From assembly GCA_024637295.1 (NCBI GenBank), contig JAGXFL010000003.1, positions 1 to 64,000 of the forward strand: a stretch of 64,000 nt of DNA, written 5' to 3'. Origin of the DNA: Sulfuricurvum sp. (GTDB lineage: Bacteria > Campylobacterota > Campylobacteria > Campylobacterales > Sulfurimonadaceae). This document shows positions 1 to 8,120 of the stretch, in pieces. The number at the start of each line of letters is the position of its first letter. Within the stretch, counting starts at the first letter, position 1. The position numbers and the translations under genes are program-made. Below the pieces are notes generated by a model, which saw nothing but the letters and a program-made list of their open reading frames with translations, was not told where the DNA came from and searched no databases.

Positions 1-102
1 GTCAACGTTTTGAGATTGTCTCAAACCGTTTGACCTACTTAGTTTTCAATGATCGCAAACTCAAACTCAATGCCTTAACTCAAGGCGTCTCATCGTTTGT
101 GG
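1..102 (-). other. Structured transcribed leader, probably of an rRNA operon leaving the window
   Basis: On the minus strand this stretch lies directly downstream of a consensus promoter and has no open reading frame. At 9-25 there is a perfect 7-bp hairpin (TTTGAGA, loop TTG, TCTCAAA). It extends outward through GTCAACG at 1-7 pairing with CGTTTGAC at 27-34, with one bulge. The minus strand also reads ATTGAAAACTAA, a type of sequence I associate with bacterial rRNA operon leaders and spacers. No rRNA sequence itself is visible, so the rRNA assignment is inference; a long leader of another highly expressed gene is the alternative. Confidence 0.45.
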
Positions 103-137
103 ACGGGAATTATAGGGGAAAACTTCTTTATTGTCAA
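103..137 (-). promoter_or_regulatory. Consensus sigma70 promoter (TTGACA-17-TATAAT) pointing left
   Basis: Read on the minus strand, a perfect -35 TTGACA (132-137) is separated by exactly 17 bases from a perfect -10 TATAAT (109-114). Initiation is expected near 102-103. An exact match to both hexamers is exceptional in Campylobacterota, where -35 boxes are usually weak. It implies a very strong transcript running off the left edge, most simply an rRNA operon. The pilin gene at 187-810 is also on the minus strand and ends just upstream. Confidence 0.75.
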
Positions 138-186
138 TAGTATTTAGAGGGAATTTATAAAAAAGTAAAAAGAATTTACTTTCTAC

Positions 187-810
187 TTAATAAGCAACCG
201 AAACGTAGCCTGTTTCTTCTGCAATAGTAATCGTAGCATTACCATCCGTAGCATGTTGTAAAACAATTGTACAACCACCTGCTGGTACAGGATTAGCATA
301 AACATCAGTATAAACATCCATATAAGGACGTCCTAAATTGTCAAAAGCTATTGTAGGAAAAGCACCTCCAATTACACAGGTACCACCTACTGTTGCTATT
401 CCATACCTTTTCGTTAAATTAACCAATGCCTTATCAGGTATTGCTGCTACTGCATTCAACCCATCTCCAATAGTTTGATGAGTTAATGGATCTACTGCTT
501 CTTCATTTATATTTGAATTTCCCGCCTTATTCTCATCCCGAAATACTTCATAATAATAAACAACTACCCCATTTATAGTTGTATGTGGAAATCGTATCTG
601 CCATCTTTTTTCATACCATGACGCATCATTGGGATCAAATTTATCCTCAACCATTGCAAGATGCTGTGCGTATCGAATATGGCCTGCAACTTGTTCAGCC
701 GCATTTTGCAGAGGGTGCCCTCTGAAGTTTGGCATGGCTAATACCGCTAATATTCCTATGACAATCAAAACAAAAACAAGTTCTAATAAAGTAAATGCAG
801 AACGTTTCAT
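187..810 (-). CDS. Type IV pilin-like / pseudopilin protein
   Basis: A 207-residue protein starting MKRSAFTLLELVFVLIVIGI. This is a class III prepilin leader: short basic stretch, then F-T-L-L-E-L with the conserved Glu at position +5 and a hydrophobic helix to about residue 25. Such proteins are cut by a prepilin peptidase and assembled into type IV pili, type II secretion pseudopili or competence pili. The reading frame can be extended to a GTG at 819, but that GTG sits inside AGGTGA, which has ideal Shine-Dalgarno spacing to the ATG at 810, so 810 is preferred. The C-terminal part is a low-charge soluble domain with two Cys near its end. No other pilus gene is nearby, so it appears to be an orphan. 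The exact system is not determinable. Confidence 0.85.
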   Translation of the reverse strand: MKRSAFTLLELVFVLIVIGILAVLAMPNFRGHPLQNAAEQVAGHIRYAQHLAMVEDKFDPNDASWYEKRWQIRFPHTTINGVVVYYYEVFRDENKAGNSNINEEAVDPLTHQTIGDGLNAVAAIPDKALVNLTKRYGIATVGGTCVIGGAFPTIAFDNLGRPYMDVYTDVYANPVPAGGCTIVLQHATDGNATITIAEETGYVSVAY

Positions 811-891
811 AACAATCACCTATTTAAAAATCAATTAACAGTGATTATAACAAAAGATTGAAAAAAGAAGAGGAAGAATATATATGAGGGG

Positions 892-915
892 TTTCACCCG
901 CAAATGCGGGAGAAA
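892..915. repeat. Short palindrome (CCCGC-N4-GCGGG) downstream of aclA
   Basis: Arms CCCGC (897-901) and GCGGG (906-910) flank an AAAT loop. Outer TTTC/GAAA arms can extend the stem with one A-A mismatch. It starts immediately after the aclA stop codon on the minus strand. No U-run follows on either strand, so a classical terminator is doubtful. A very similar palindrome follows the minus-strand gene ending at 40060. Confidence 0.5.
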
Positions 916-916
916 A

Positions 917-2734
917 TTAAATCTCGTCTGCGAGTTCGACGTTATAAAGAATATCATCTGTCGGATGACGATACATAGGCATACCAAGACGTTTTTCATC
1001 TAAGATATGACCAATAAATCCGATTGAGCGACCCACAACGAAGAATGCATTTAATGCACCTGCCTCAATAAAGCCGTCAATATCTAACTCAGAATAACCA
1101 AGAGCACGCCACATATCGACCATCAAGATACCAATAGTACCGTCAACGTTCAAGATAAGGTTATCTTTTTTAGACGTTGTTAATTTTTCGACTTCAAGAG
1201 CAAAATCAAGCAATGGTGTGCTTGGAAAGTGCTCAGCAGCGTATTTTTTCAAACCTGATACACGAAGGTCAGGGTTACGAACGGATTTGATACGGTGACC
1301 GATACCAGAAATCGTTTTACCCTCTTTCTTCATATAATCAATAAACTCAGCCGGGCTCATACCACGATCATTTGCGTATTTGAAATATTTAGCAGCGTCA
1401 TCAATCGCGCCACCAAAACGTGGTCCGATAGTCAAAAGACCAGTTACCAATGAACTGATAACATCTTTACCCGCACGTGCAGTTACTTTTGCATTATGCG
1501 CACCCGATACAGCTGGACCGTGATCGGCAACTGTTTTGATAACAGTCTCAAGATAATCAGTAGCCCATTTCGGGTAACGTTTTTTGAACCAAAGCAATGA
1601 GATAACATCACCGATTCCAAAACCAGTTTCTGGAGTCGCAACCGAACTGATTGGGTAACCCGCATAGGTCGCTTCATCACCGCGATCATCAGAAATCGTA
1701 CAAATAAATTCTTTCTTACGACGTACTTTAGGTACTGCACGTAATTCTGGTTCAACGATTTCTTTGATAGTACCTTCCATAGTAAGTTTTGCATAAACTT
1801 CAGCGATTGTTTTTGGAAGATCATTGAAACTTGCAGGAACAAACATGCCCGCTTCTGCCATTGCAATGTTTTTAGCTGCAGCTGTTTCAGCATCAGCATT
1901 TGCACTAGCACCTGCATGACCGAATTGTACACCTGAACTGAAGTGCTTAGCAATCGTACCGATACACCATGCAATGATAGGTTTTTTGATCAAGCCAGAT
2001 TTAACTGCTTCGATAACTTTATACTCTTCAGTACCGCCTACTTCACCAAGAAGAACCATATATTTAACTTCAGGATTACTTTCCATACGGATAAGATTGT
2101 CGATAAATACTGAACCAACAAAACGGTCACCACCGATTGCAACACCCTCTGCAATACCATCAGCATTGATTGAGATGATGTTAGAAAGTTCATTGAATAA
2201 ACCACCTGAACGAGTCACAAGTCCACAAGAACCTGCACGGTGAAGTTTTGAATTAATGATATTTTCGATAGTACCACCAACGTTTGCGATCTTAAATGCG
2301 CCAGGAGCAATACCCCCAACCGTTGCCGGTCCGATTACGATAACACCAGCATCACGAGCTGCTTGGTTCATCTTACGTGCCAAACGCTCAGGAATTCCTT
2401 CAGCTGTAACCATGATCGATTTAAACTGCCCTTTGATTTCGATAGCTTCCATCGTAACATCATACGCTGTACGAAACGATGCAAAGTTCAAAAGAACATC
2501 CGCTTTTGGGAACGCTATTGCTGCTTCTGCAGTATTACGGAAAACTGGAACCATGATCTCATCTGGACCATAGAAAAATTTTTCAAATTTATTACCCGAT
2601 GTTGGTGCAACGATGGCAGCAACAGAAGGCTTTTCACGGTTAATTACATAGTCATAGTCCAACATACGCTGAATAGCGCTTGCGTTGTTGTTCCAAAAAA
2701 TCGCTTGTGTATCTTTGGTAAATAAAGCACCCAT
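917..2734 (-). CDS. aclA: ATP-citrate lyase, large subunit (citryl-CoA synthetase/lyase type)
   Basis: ATP-citrate lyase cleaves citrate with ATP and CoA to acetyl-CoA and oxaloacetate, the signature step of the reductive TCA cycle. The 605-residue length fits the bacterial large subunit. The N-terminal half is succinyl-CoA-synthetase-alpha-like, with the phosphohistidine loop FGHAGA (His273). The C-terminal third is citrate-synthase-like, with HGPAVSGAHN (405-414) and GIGHRIKS (477-484). It lies 9 bp downstream of aclB and is surely co-transcribed. Both halves look intact. Carbon fixation by this route is typical of Sulfurimonas, Sulfuricurvum and hydrothermal Campylobacterota. Organisms named differently sometimes swap the A and B labels; here A means the large subunit. 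Confidence 0.97.
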   Translation of the reverse strand: MGALFTKDTQAIFWNNNASAIQRMLDYDYVINREKPSVAAIVAPTSGNKFEKFFYGPDEIMVPVFRNTAEAAIAFPKADVLLNFASFRTAYDVTMEAIEIKGQFKSIMVTAEGIPERLARKMNQAARDAGVIVIGPATVGGIAPGAFKIANVGGTIENIINSKLHRAGSCGLVTRSGGLFNELSNIISINADGIAEGVAIGGDRFVGSVFIDNLIRMESNPEVKYMVLLGEVGGTEEYKVIEAVKSGLIKKPIIAWCIGTIAKHFSSGVQFGHAGASANADAETAAAKNIAMAEAGMFVPASFNDLPKTIAEVYAKLTMEGTIKEIVEPELRAVPKVRRKKEFICTISDDRGDEATYAGYPISSVATPETGFGIGDVISLLWFKKRYPKWATDYLETVIKTVADHGPAVSGAHNAKVTARAGKDVISSLVTGLLTIGPRFGGAIDDAAKYFKYANDRGMSPAEFIDYMKKEGKTISGIGHRIKSVRNPDLRVSGLKKYAAEHFPSTPLLDFALEVEKLTTSKKDNLILNVDGTIGILMVDMWRALGYSELDIDGFIEAGALNAFFVVGRSIGFIGHILDEKRLGMPMYRHPTDDILYNVELADEI

Positions 2735-2743
2735 ATTTTCTCC

Positions 2744-4060
2744 TTATTTCTCAAGCGCCATGCGCACGATATCAGTAACGTGTGTCTCTGGCCCATAAAC
2801 TTCGATATAAAGACCTAAACGATCCGCTGCTTCTTTAATGTCTTTGAGACCTTTTTCATAGTTTGGTCCACCACGACGTACATAGATACGTGTATTGTGT
2901 GCTTTCATACGATCTGCATACACTTCAAATGCTTGAATGATACCTGTAAATGTTTTCGCAACATCGGTAAAGTTAGCAATTGCCCCACCAATGATCAAGA
3001 TTTTATCTTGACCTTTTGGATCTTTATGACGTGTCATCAAATCAAGAACCGTTTCTGCATAAAATTTGGTTTCACCTGTAGTCGGTCCACCTGAATACTC
3101 ACCATAGTTTGCAAGGTCAGCTACGTTACCTGAGAGGTCAGCAATCGTATCGGCATAAACAACCGATGCCCCACCACCTGCAACCATAGTCCAAATGCGC
3201 CCCATTGGATTAAGAATAGTAAGTTTCAATGAAGCACCTGATTTTGAATCTGCTTCAGCAATCGCTTTTTCTTCCGGAGATTGATCTTCCATACCAAATG
3301 CAGTAGGAAATTCAGCGCCGCACCACGCTTCACCCATCATGAAACCTGCTGTATCGTCAAGACGAGCAACAAGGTCAAGGATGTGCATATCATTACCAAC
3401 CATAACGATTGGATTGATCTCTAGGTATGCGAAGTTTTGATCACGGTAAAACTTATAGAATTGCTCTGCAAACGCGATAAAACGCTCTTTATTTTCAGCT
3501 GGAATACCTGCAGGAACATTAGCACGGATCAAATGCTCGATATTGGCATCATCCATAGTGATCGGGATAGTTACTTCGTTAACTTTTTCTTCCCAACCCT
3601 CTTCTACTTCCATACCACCCTCTGCTGATAGATAAAGGACATCGTCTTCACCGACCGTTGTTGCAGAGATATAGTACTCTTGATCTTGAGCGTGTGGTGT
3701 AAATGGCTCAACGATGAAATGAGTCAAAGTACCTTTTTGTCCCGTAAGGAGAATGGTTTCATGAGCGATTTTTTCATCAATCCACTTTGCAGCTTCTTCT
3801 AGCGTAACGTCACCAGGTTTATTGGTTCTGAATAATACGAGATCGTTTTTCCCGCGCTTACCAAACAACATGTCCGGTTTTGCTACCAAAGCTTCTTGCT
3901 TCAGCCATTCAAAGCCGTGTTTTTGTGCGCATGCACGTAGTTCATCACCACTGGTAACCAATACCGATTTAAATCCATAATGAAAACCGCTGAAGTATTT
4001 TTCCCAATGTTTTGAGAAAATTGCTTTACCGTCGTATTCACGAATCGCTCTTTGAGCCAT
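2744..4060 (-). CDS. aclB: ATP-citrate lyase, small subunit (ATP-grasp)
   Basis: A 438-residue protein of the succinyl-CoA-synthetase-beta / ATP-grasp type, the partner of the downstream large subunit. The N-terminal ATP-grasp region carries Lys-rich nucleotide-binding stretches. The C-terminal CoA-ligase flavodoxin-like part has the glycine-rich GGGASVVYAD loop and the GGPTTGET and IIGGAIANFTD stretches expected for binding the substrate phosphate. A GAAGGAG Shine-Dalgarno sits 6 bases before the ATG. It is the first gene of the aclBA pair and has its own promoter upstream. The gene is complete, and length and motifs fit the bacterial AclB family. Confidence 0.96.
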   Translation of the reverse strand: MAQRAIREYDGKAIFSKHWEKYFSGFHYGFKSVLVTSGDELRACAQKHGFEWLKQEALVAKPDMLFGKRGKNDLVLFRTNKPGDVTLEEAAKWIDEKIAHETILLTGQKGTLTHFIVEPFTPHAQDQEYYISATTVGEDDVLYLSAEGGMEVEEGWEEKVNEVTIPITMDDANIEHLIRANVPAGIPAENKERFIAFAEQFYKFYRDQNFAYLEINPIVMVGNDMHILDLVARLDDTAGFMMGEAWCGAEFPTAFGMEDQSPEEKAIAEADSKSGASLKLTILNPMGRIWTMVAGGGASVVYADTIADLSGNVADLANYGEYSGGPTTGETKFYAETVLDLMTRHKDPKGQDKILIIGGAIANFTDVAKTFTGIIQAFEVYADRMKAHNTRIYVRRGGPNYEKGLKDIKEAADRLGLYIEVYGPETHVTDIVRMALEK

Positions 4061-4091
4061 TGCAACTCCTTCGAAAAATCTTTTGGCGGTA

Positions 4092-4104
4092 ATTATATCA
4101 AACA
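4092..4104 (-). promoter_or_regulatory. Putative extended -10 promoter for aclBA
   Basis: Reading leftward, TTTGATATAATT holds an extended -10 (TG-A-TATAAT, hexamer at 4092-4097) about 30 bases before the aclB start. The -35 region (GTAAAT at 4115-4120) is weak, as is usual for Campylobacterota vegetative promoters. Confidence 0.5.
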
Positions 4105-4151
4105 GGAGCTATAGATTTACTCATTGTTATCGTTTCCAATAAACTAGAAGC

Positions 4152-5336
4152 TTAATTGTGTATTTTAGTAACATATGTCGAATATATTGGGATATGATTG
4201 TAACGTATTGTAACTTTATGTGACGTACCAATCGGATAATTACTCAATTTAACACGTCTACACTCTCCTATGTCATAAAAACGAAGTCTAAGCTGTAGAT
4301 TTTCATCATGCGCATCCACACATGATATATTTTTTTTATGCAATGCATGAGCTAATTCCTTTACAACATGCATTGGATACGAAAAATGACGGGTCGGATC
4401 TTTAATTAGTCGGTATATATGTTGGTTAAAAAAGACTGCCAATGTATTTAAAACCAATATTGCTAATGCCGCATAAAATAACATTTGATACCGTCGGCGA
4501 AAAACGCGTAAACGAATACGATAGGTATGAAAAAAAGTTTGTGCCGCCAATGGCAATATCAACATCAAAAAGGGGGCAAACGACTGAATTTCAACCCGCT
4601 GGCGAAATGATAACAACACCGATATAATAAATGCAACCGATCCGATTATCCATAATAGATCACGTTCACTAGTAATGAAACGACGATACATGACATAAAA
4701 CAGATATAAAAAAACAATCGGTGAAAAAATGGCAGCGTAAATACCTAAAGCATCTAAAAAATGCCCGTGTGGAAAACCACCGATATCAAGCCCTGATCGA
4801 GCATAGGCAATTAAACTTAGCACTATTCCTAATACGGCAACCGGATATTTTTTAATCATGAATCCATATACCATGACTGCAACAAATAATGGAAAAAAAG
4901 AAGCATCTATCCATAGATAAAATGGTAATAAAGCGTATGCATATGTTCCATATCGTAAAAAAACATACCCGAATAGAAAAGTGAGTGCTATTTTTAAACC
5001 TGCAGGGTCTACTACCAAAGCTGCGCTGGTTATCCCCGGCAAGAGAACATAAATAAGCATTAACCAAAGGCGATCTGAGTCTCTGAATAAATAAAATCGA
5101 CTTATACCGTAGAGCAAGAAGAAGGACAATACATGCAATGCAATCATTGGTAAGCGTAATGCTAAATCATTATGCGGAAAGTAGTTGACAAAGAACCGGA
5201 TATACTCATGTAAAAAACCACTACGGTGGTAAAGTATAGTAGCCTCGTTATAACCGATGGATAGACCATCGATCTGAGCTATAAGAAGTATGCTATGGAG
5301 TAATATTAAACAAAGAAGAAGGATTTTTTGTTTCAT
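4152..5336 (-). CDS. Multi-pass membrane protein, possible GT-C (ArnT/PMT-like) glycosyltransferase
   Basis: A 394-residue protein dominated by hydrophobic helices (roughly 9-10), with an N-terminal membrane anchor followed by a short periplasmic loop containing DGLSIGYNEA. Acidic residues in the first extracytoplasmic loop and a soluble C-terminal tail fit the GT-C fold of polyprenyl-phosphate-sugar-dependent transferases such as ArnT. No decisive signature is visible, so the activity is inference. Its start overlaps the end of the preceding amidotransferase gene by 4 bp (ATGA), indicating translational coupling in the mqnE-pabA operon, although the functional link is unclear. The C-terminal ~90 residues contain several Cys and His. 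Confidence 0.6.
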   Translation of the reverse strand: MKQKILLLCLILLHSILLIAQIDGLSIGYNEATILYHRSGFLHEYIRFFVNYFPHNDLALRLPMIALHVLSFFLLYGISRFYLFRDSDRLWLMLIYVLLPGITSAALVVDPAGLKIALTFLFGYVFLRYGTYAYALLPFYLWIDASFFPLFVAVMVYGFMIKKYPVAVLGIVLSLIAYARSGLDIGGFPHGHFLDALGIYAAIFSPIVFLYLFYVMYRRFITSERDLLWIIGSVAFIISVLLSFRQRVEIQSFAPFLMLILPLAAQTFFHTYRIRLRVFRRRYQMLFYAALAILVLNTLAVFFNQHIYRLIKDPTRHFSYPMHVVKELAHALHKKNISCVDAHDENLQLRLRFYDIGECRRVKLSNYPIGTSHKVTIRYNHIPIYSTYVTKIHN

Positions 5337-5902
5337 AACTTTAAAAAATTATTGAGAATCTCATGCCCGTATTCACTCATGATCGATTCAGGATGAAACT
5401 GAACACCGTAAATCGGCTTACCTTTTATTTCAAGAGCCATAATTTCATGATCATCTTCACTGTATGCTGTTGGGATGATAGCTTCTGGAAGATTGTTTTG
5501 TTCCACAATCAATGAATGATATCGGGTTGCCGTAAACATCTCAGGTAATTTATTAAAAATAGGGGTATCGCCCTGACGTACCATTTTTGACGTTTTACCA
5601 TGCATCATCTTGTTTGCGCGGACAACATGCCCGCCAAAAACTTGAGCAATACTTTGATGTCCCAAACAAATCCCTAAAATAGGTATCTTATCTGAGAAAT
5701 ATTGAATTGCCTCAAGCGTTATCCCTGCATCATCAGGTGTTGCTGGTCCTGGAGAGATAATAAGCTTTTCTGGTTTTAATGCTTCAATCTCTTGTACGGT
5801 CATTTCATCATTACGAATAATCTTCAGATCTGCGCCTAATTCAAGGCAGTACTGAACAATGTTATAAGTAAAACTGTCATAATTATCAATCATTACTATC
5901 AT
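5333..5902 (-). CDS. pabA: Anthranilate / aminodeoxychorismate synthase glutamine amidotransferase subunit
   Basis: A class I glutamine amidotransferase of 189 residues, which releases ammonia from glutamine for a chorismate-using partner (PabB in folate or TrpE in tryptophan synthesis). It starts with the family-typical MIDNYDSFTYN. The nucleophile Cys79 sits in GICLGHQ, and the His-Glu pair is in VQFHPES. No trpE or pabB lies alongside, so it may serve both pathways; the symbol pabA rather than trpG is a guess. It overlaps the downstream membrane protein by 4 bp and follows mqnE by 12 bp. AGAGGAAC gives a good ribosome binding site for the first Met. Confidence 0.88.
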   Translation of the reverse strand: MIVMIDNYDSFTYNIVQYCLELGADLKIIRNDEMTVQEIEALKPEKLIISPGPATPDDAGITLEAIQYFSDKIPILGICLGHQSIAQVFGGHVVRANKMMHGKTSKMVRQGDTPIFNKLPEMFTATRYHSLIVEQNNLPEAIIPTAYSEDDHEIMALEIKGKPIYGVQFHPESIMSEYGHEILNNFLKL

Positions 5903-5914
5903 ACTCTGTTCCTC

Positions 5915-6976
5915 TTACCATGCTTTTATAACATTATACAAACTATCACGCTCAATAGGTTCAAATCCGCTGTTCTTTATTAAAGCAACATACTCATCGA
6001 GCTGCACTCCATGTGCACTCTTAGCCCCTGCAGCAGAGTTGATAGACTCTTTTTCAATCGTTCCGTCAAGATCGTTCGCTCCAAACTCTTGTGCCACTAG
6101 TGCCAAATTGACCGTAGAAGTAACCCAATACGCTTTTAGATTAGGGACATTATCCAAAACGATTCGGCTGATCGCCATTGTCTTCAAAATCTCATGTGCT
6201 GTAATAAATTCTTTAACGTTTAAAAAATTGTTTTCACTTTGATATACCAGTGGGATAAAACAGTTAAATCCACCCGTACTATCTTGCAAATCACGTATAC
6301 GCATCATGTGATCTACTCTATGATGACGCTCTTCAACATGACCAAAAAGCATCGTGACATTGGATTTCATCCCTTTTTCGTGCCATTTTCGATGTATTTC
6401 CAACCACTGTTGTGAATTGACTTTCCCTTTGCAAATATAGTCACGAACGGTTTCATCAAAGATCTCAGCACCGCCGCCCGGCATGGAATCTACCCCATTT
6501 GCAATCATCAGATCCAATATCTCATCGTAGCTTTTACCATACTCTTGGGCTAAAAAATGTACTTCGGCAGCAGTAAGTGCTTTAATATGCAGCTGTGGAT
6601 GGCGTGCTTTGATTTTTGAAAAAACTTCTAGGTACCATTCTAAACCTGTCTCCGGATTATGAGCAGACACAATATGAACTTCTGAAATACCGCGTGAAGC
6701 GATATCATCGGTAATGGCTAAAATCTCTTCATGACTCATCGTATACGGTTTTGGATTTTTACGGCTTGCGCTGTAGGCACAAAATTTACAGACATCTTTA
6801 CAGATATTCGTCGGATTGATATGGCGGTTGATATTGAAAAATGTTTGCTTGCCATGCAATGCTTTACGTCTATTATCTGCAAGTTCTCCCAGCGTAAATA
6901 GATCTAAATCAAATAATGATGTAGCTTCTTCTTGCGTTAAACGTTCGTTACGTTTCACTTTTTCAATAATATCCAT
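5915..6976 (-). CDS. mqnE: Aminofutalosine synthase (radical SAM), menaquinone biosynthesis
   Basis: A 353-residue radical SAM enzyme. The [4Fe-4S]/SAM motif is C59-x3-C63-x2-C66 (ICKDVCKFC), preceded by the NRHINPTN stretch typical of MqnE rather than MqnC. MqnE joins 3-[(1-carboxyvinyl)oxy]benzoate and SAM-derived adenosyl to give aminofutalosine in the futalosine pathway, the menaquinone route of Campylobacterota. A glycine-rich MPGGGAEIF stretch and the C-terminal region are intact. Its upstream gap of 83 bp may hold the promoter; no strong hexamer is obvious. MqnC is the closest alternative assignment. Confidence 0.9.
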   Translation of the reverse strand: MDIIEKVKRNERLTQEEATSLFDLDLFTLGELADNRRKALHGKQTFFNINRHINPTNICKDVCKFCAYSASRKNPKPYTMSHEEILAITDDIASRGISEVHIVSAHNPETGLEWYLEVFSKIKARHPQLHIKALTAAEVHFLAQEYGKSYDEILDLMIANGVDSMPGGGAEIFDETVRDYICKGKVNSQQWLEIHRKWHEKGMKSNVTMLFGHVEERHHRVDHMMRIRDLQDSTGGFNCFIPLVYQSENNFLNVKEFITAHEILKTMAISRIVLDNVPNLKAYWVTSTVNLALVAQEFGANDLDGTIEKESINSAAGAKSAHGVQLDEYVALIKNSGFEPIERDSLYNVIKAW

Positions 6977-7059
6977 TTAAAAATCTTTATCACTTATTTT
7001 TTGGCGCATTATAGCGAAAGAAATGTTGATGTTCTTTAGTAAAATCATCTTTTATACGA

Positions 7060-7995
7060 TCAACAATCCAACAAAACCGTGCAGTTTTTATTGGATTTTT
7101 TGGCGCAGAAAAGGGCTTTGTCCGCGCGACCTAAAAGCGTATCAAATGTATCACCCAATTGATGTATGGTAACTCCTACACTAATGGTCATATAAACGCT
7201 TTGCCCCGAATACAAGAGATTGCTTTGCTCTATTTTTGCTCTGATCTTATCCGCAATTGCATAAGCTTGTGTCTCATCACAGCGACTTAATACCACGGCA
7301 AACTCCTCCCCTCCGTAACGATACACTTTATCGGCGGTTCGAATCATCGTCTTGACCGTTTGTGCCAGGAAGTAAAGAATCTTATCACCGGCCAAATGGC
7401 CATGTTCCTCATTAAGATATTTAAAGTTATCGACATCAATCATGATCAACACCATCGAAAGCTTTTTGCTCTGCCCTGCTTCGATTGCTGATTCCAAATC
7501 ATCCATAAAGCCTTTTCGATTAGTTATTTTCGTTAGAGGATCTATTGTTAGTGCTGAAAGCGCTTCTTGTAAATCAATCGTAAGATCATTTATTTTCAAT
7601 TGAGCTTTGTTCAACTCATCTGTTAAACTTTTATTCAGTACGCTCAAACCCTCATTAAAAGCAGTGTAGTTTTCAACTGTATTCACAGAAGAATCTATAT
7701 ATTCTTGCTGTTCAAGCGCCACTGAGGCAATATCTGCATGAGACTCAGTAAAAGACATTACAGACCGCTTCGCGATATCAAGATACTTCGTTACATCATC
7801 TTTTGAGTTTCCGAGTACTTTTTGCTCAGAGTCCAATTGATCTTTACGTAGTTCTGCATCCGCTATTTCCAAAAACAGTTTGTCAAAAAATTTCTTATAG
7901 TGTGAAGGGTACGGGGGAACTTTCATAGAACGAATAATGCCCATCACCTGATCATGGATCTCAAAAACTTTTTGATAGACACTTGTATTATTCAT
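7060..7995 (-). CDS. Soluble GGDEF diguanylate cyclase
   Basis: A 311-residue cytoplasmic protein with no membrane segment. Residues 1-~135 form a helical, partly coiled-coil N-terminal domain of unknown ligand. The C-terminal GGDEF domain has the metal-binding DVDNFK stretch, the active-site GGEEF and an RTAD inhibitory I-site five residues before it. It should therefore make cyclic di-GMP from GTP and be product-inhibited. An AGGAGG Shine-Dalgarno, unusually strong for this window, precedes the ATG. It is transcribed divergently from the GlnD-family gene across 125 bp. The input signal is unknown. Confidence 0.9.
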   Translation of the reverse strand: MNNTSVYQKVFEIHDQVMGIIRSMKVPPYPSHYKKFFDKLFLEIADAELRKDQLDSEQKVLGNSKDDVTKYLDIAKRSVMSFTESHADIASVALEQQEYIDSSVNTVENYTAFNEGLSVLNKSLTDELNKAQLKINDLTIDLQEALSALTIDPLTKITNRKGFMDDLESAIEAGQSKKLSMVLIMIDVDNFKYLNEEHGHLAGDKILYFLAQTVKTMIRTADKVYRYGGEEFAVVLSRCDETQAYAIADKIRAKIEQSNLLYSGQSVYMTISVGVTIHQLGDTFDTLLGRADKALFCAKKSNKNCTVLLDC

Positions 7996-8120
7996 TGCGG
8001 CCTATCCTCCTGCTTTTTTTGATTATTGTATCATGATTACAGTAACTGCTTATTTTTTCGCTCCATTATCCTCTTCAAAAAAATCATTTTTCGCTACAAT
8101 TAACTAAAAAAGCAGTCCCC

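Noticed and set aside
1483-1974. 163-residue frame inside aclA
   Set aside because: Same-strand shifted frame of aclA with skewed, low-complexity composition; a shadow.
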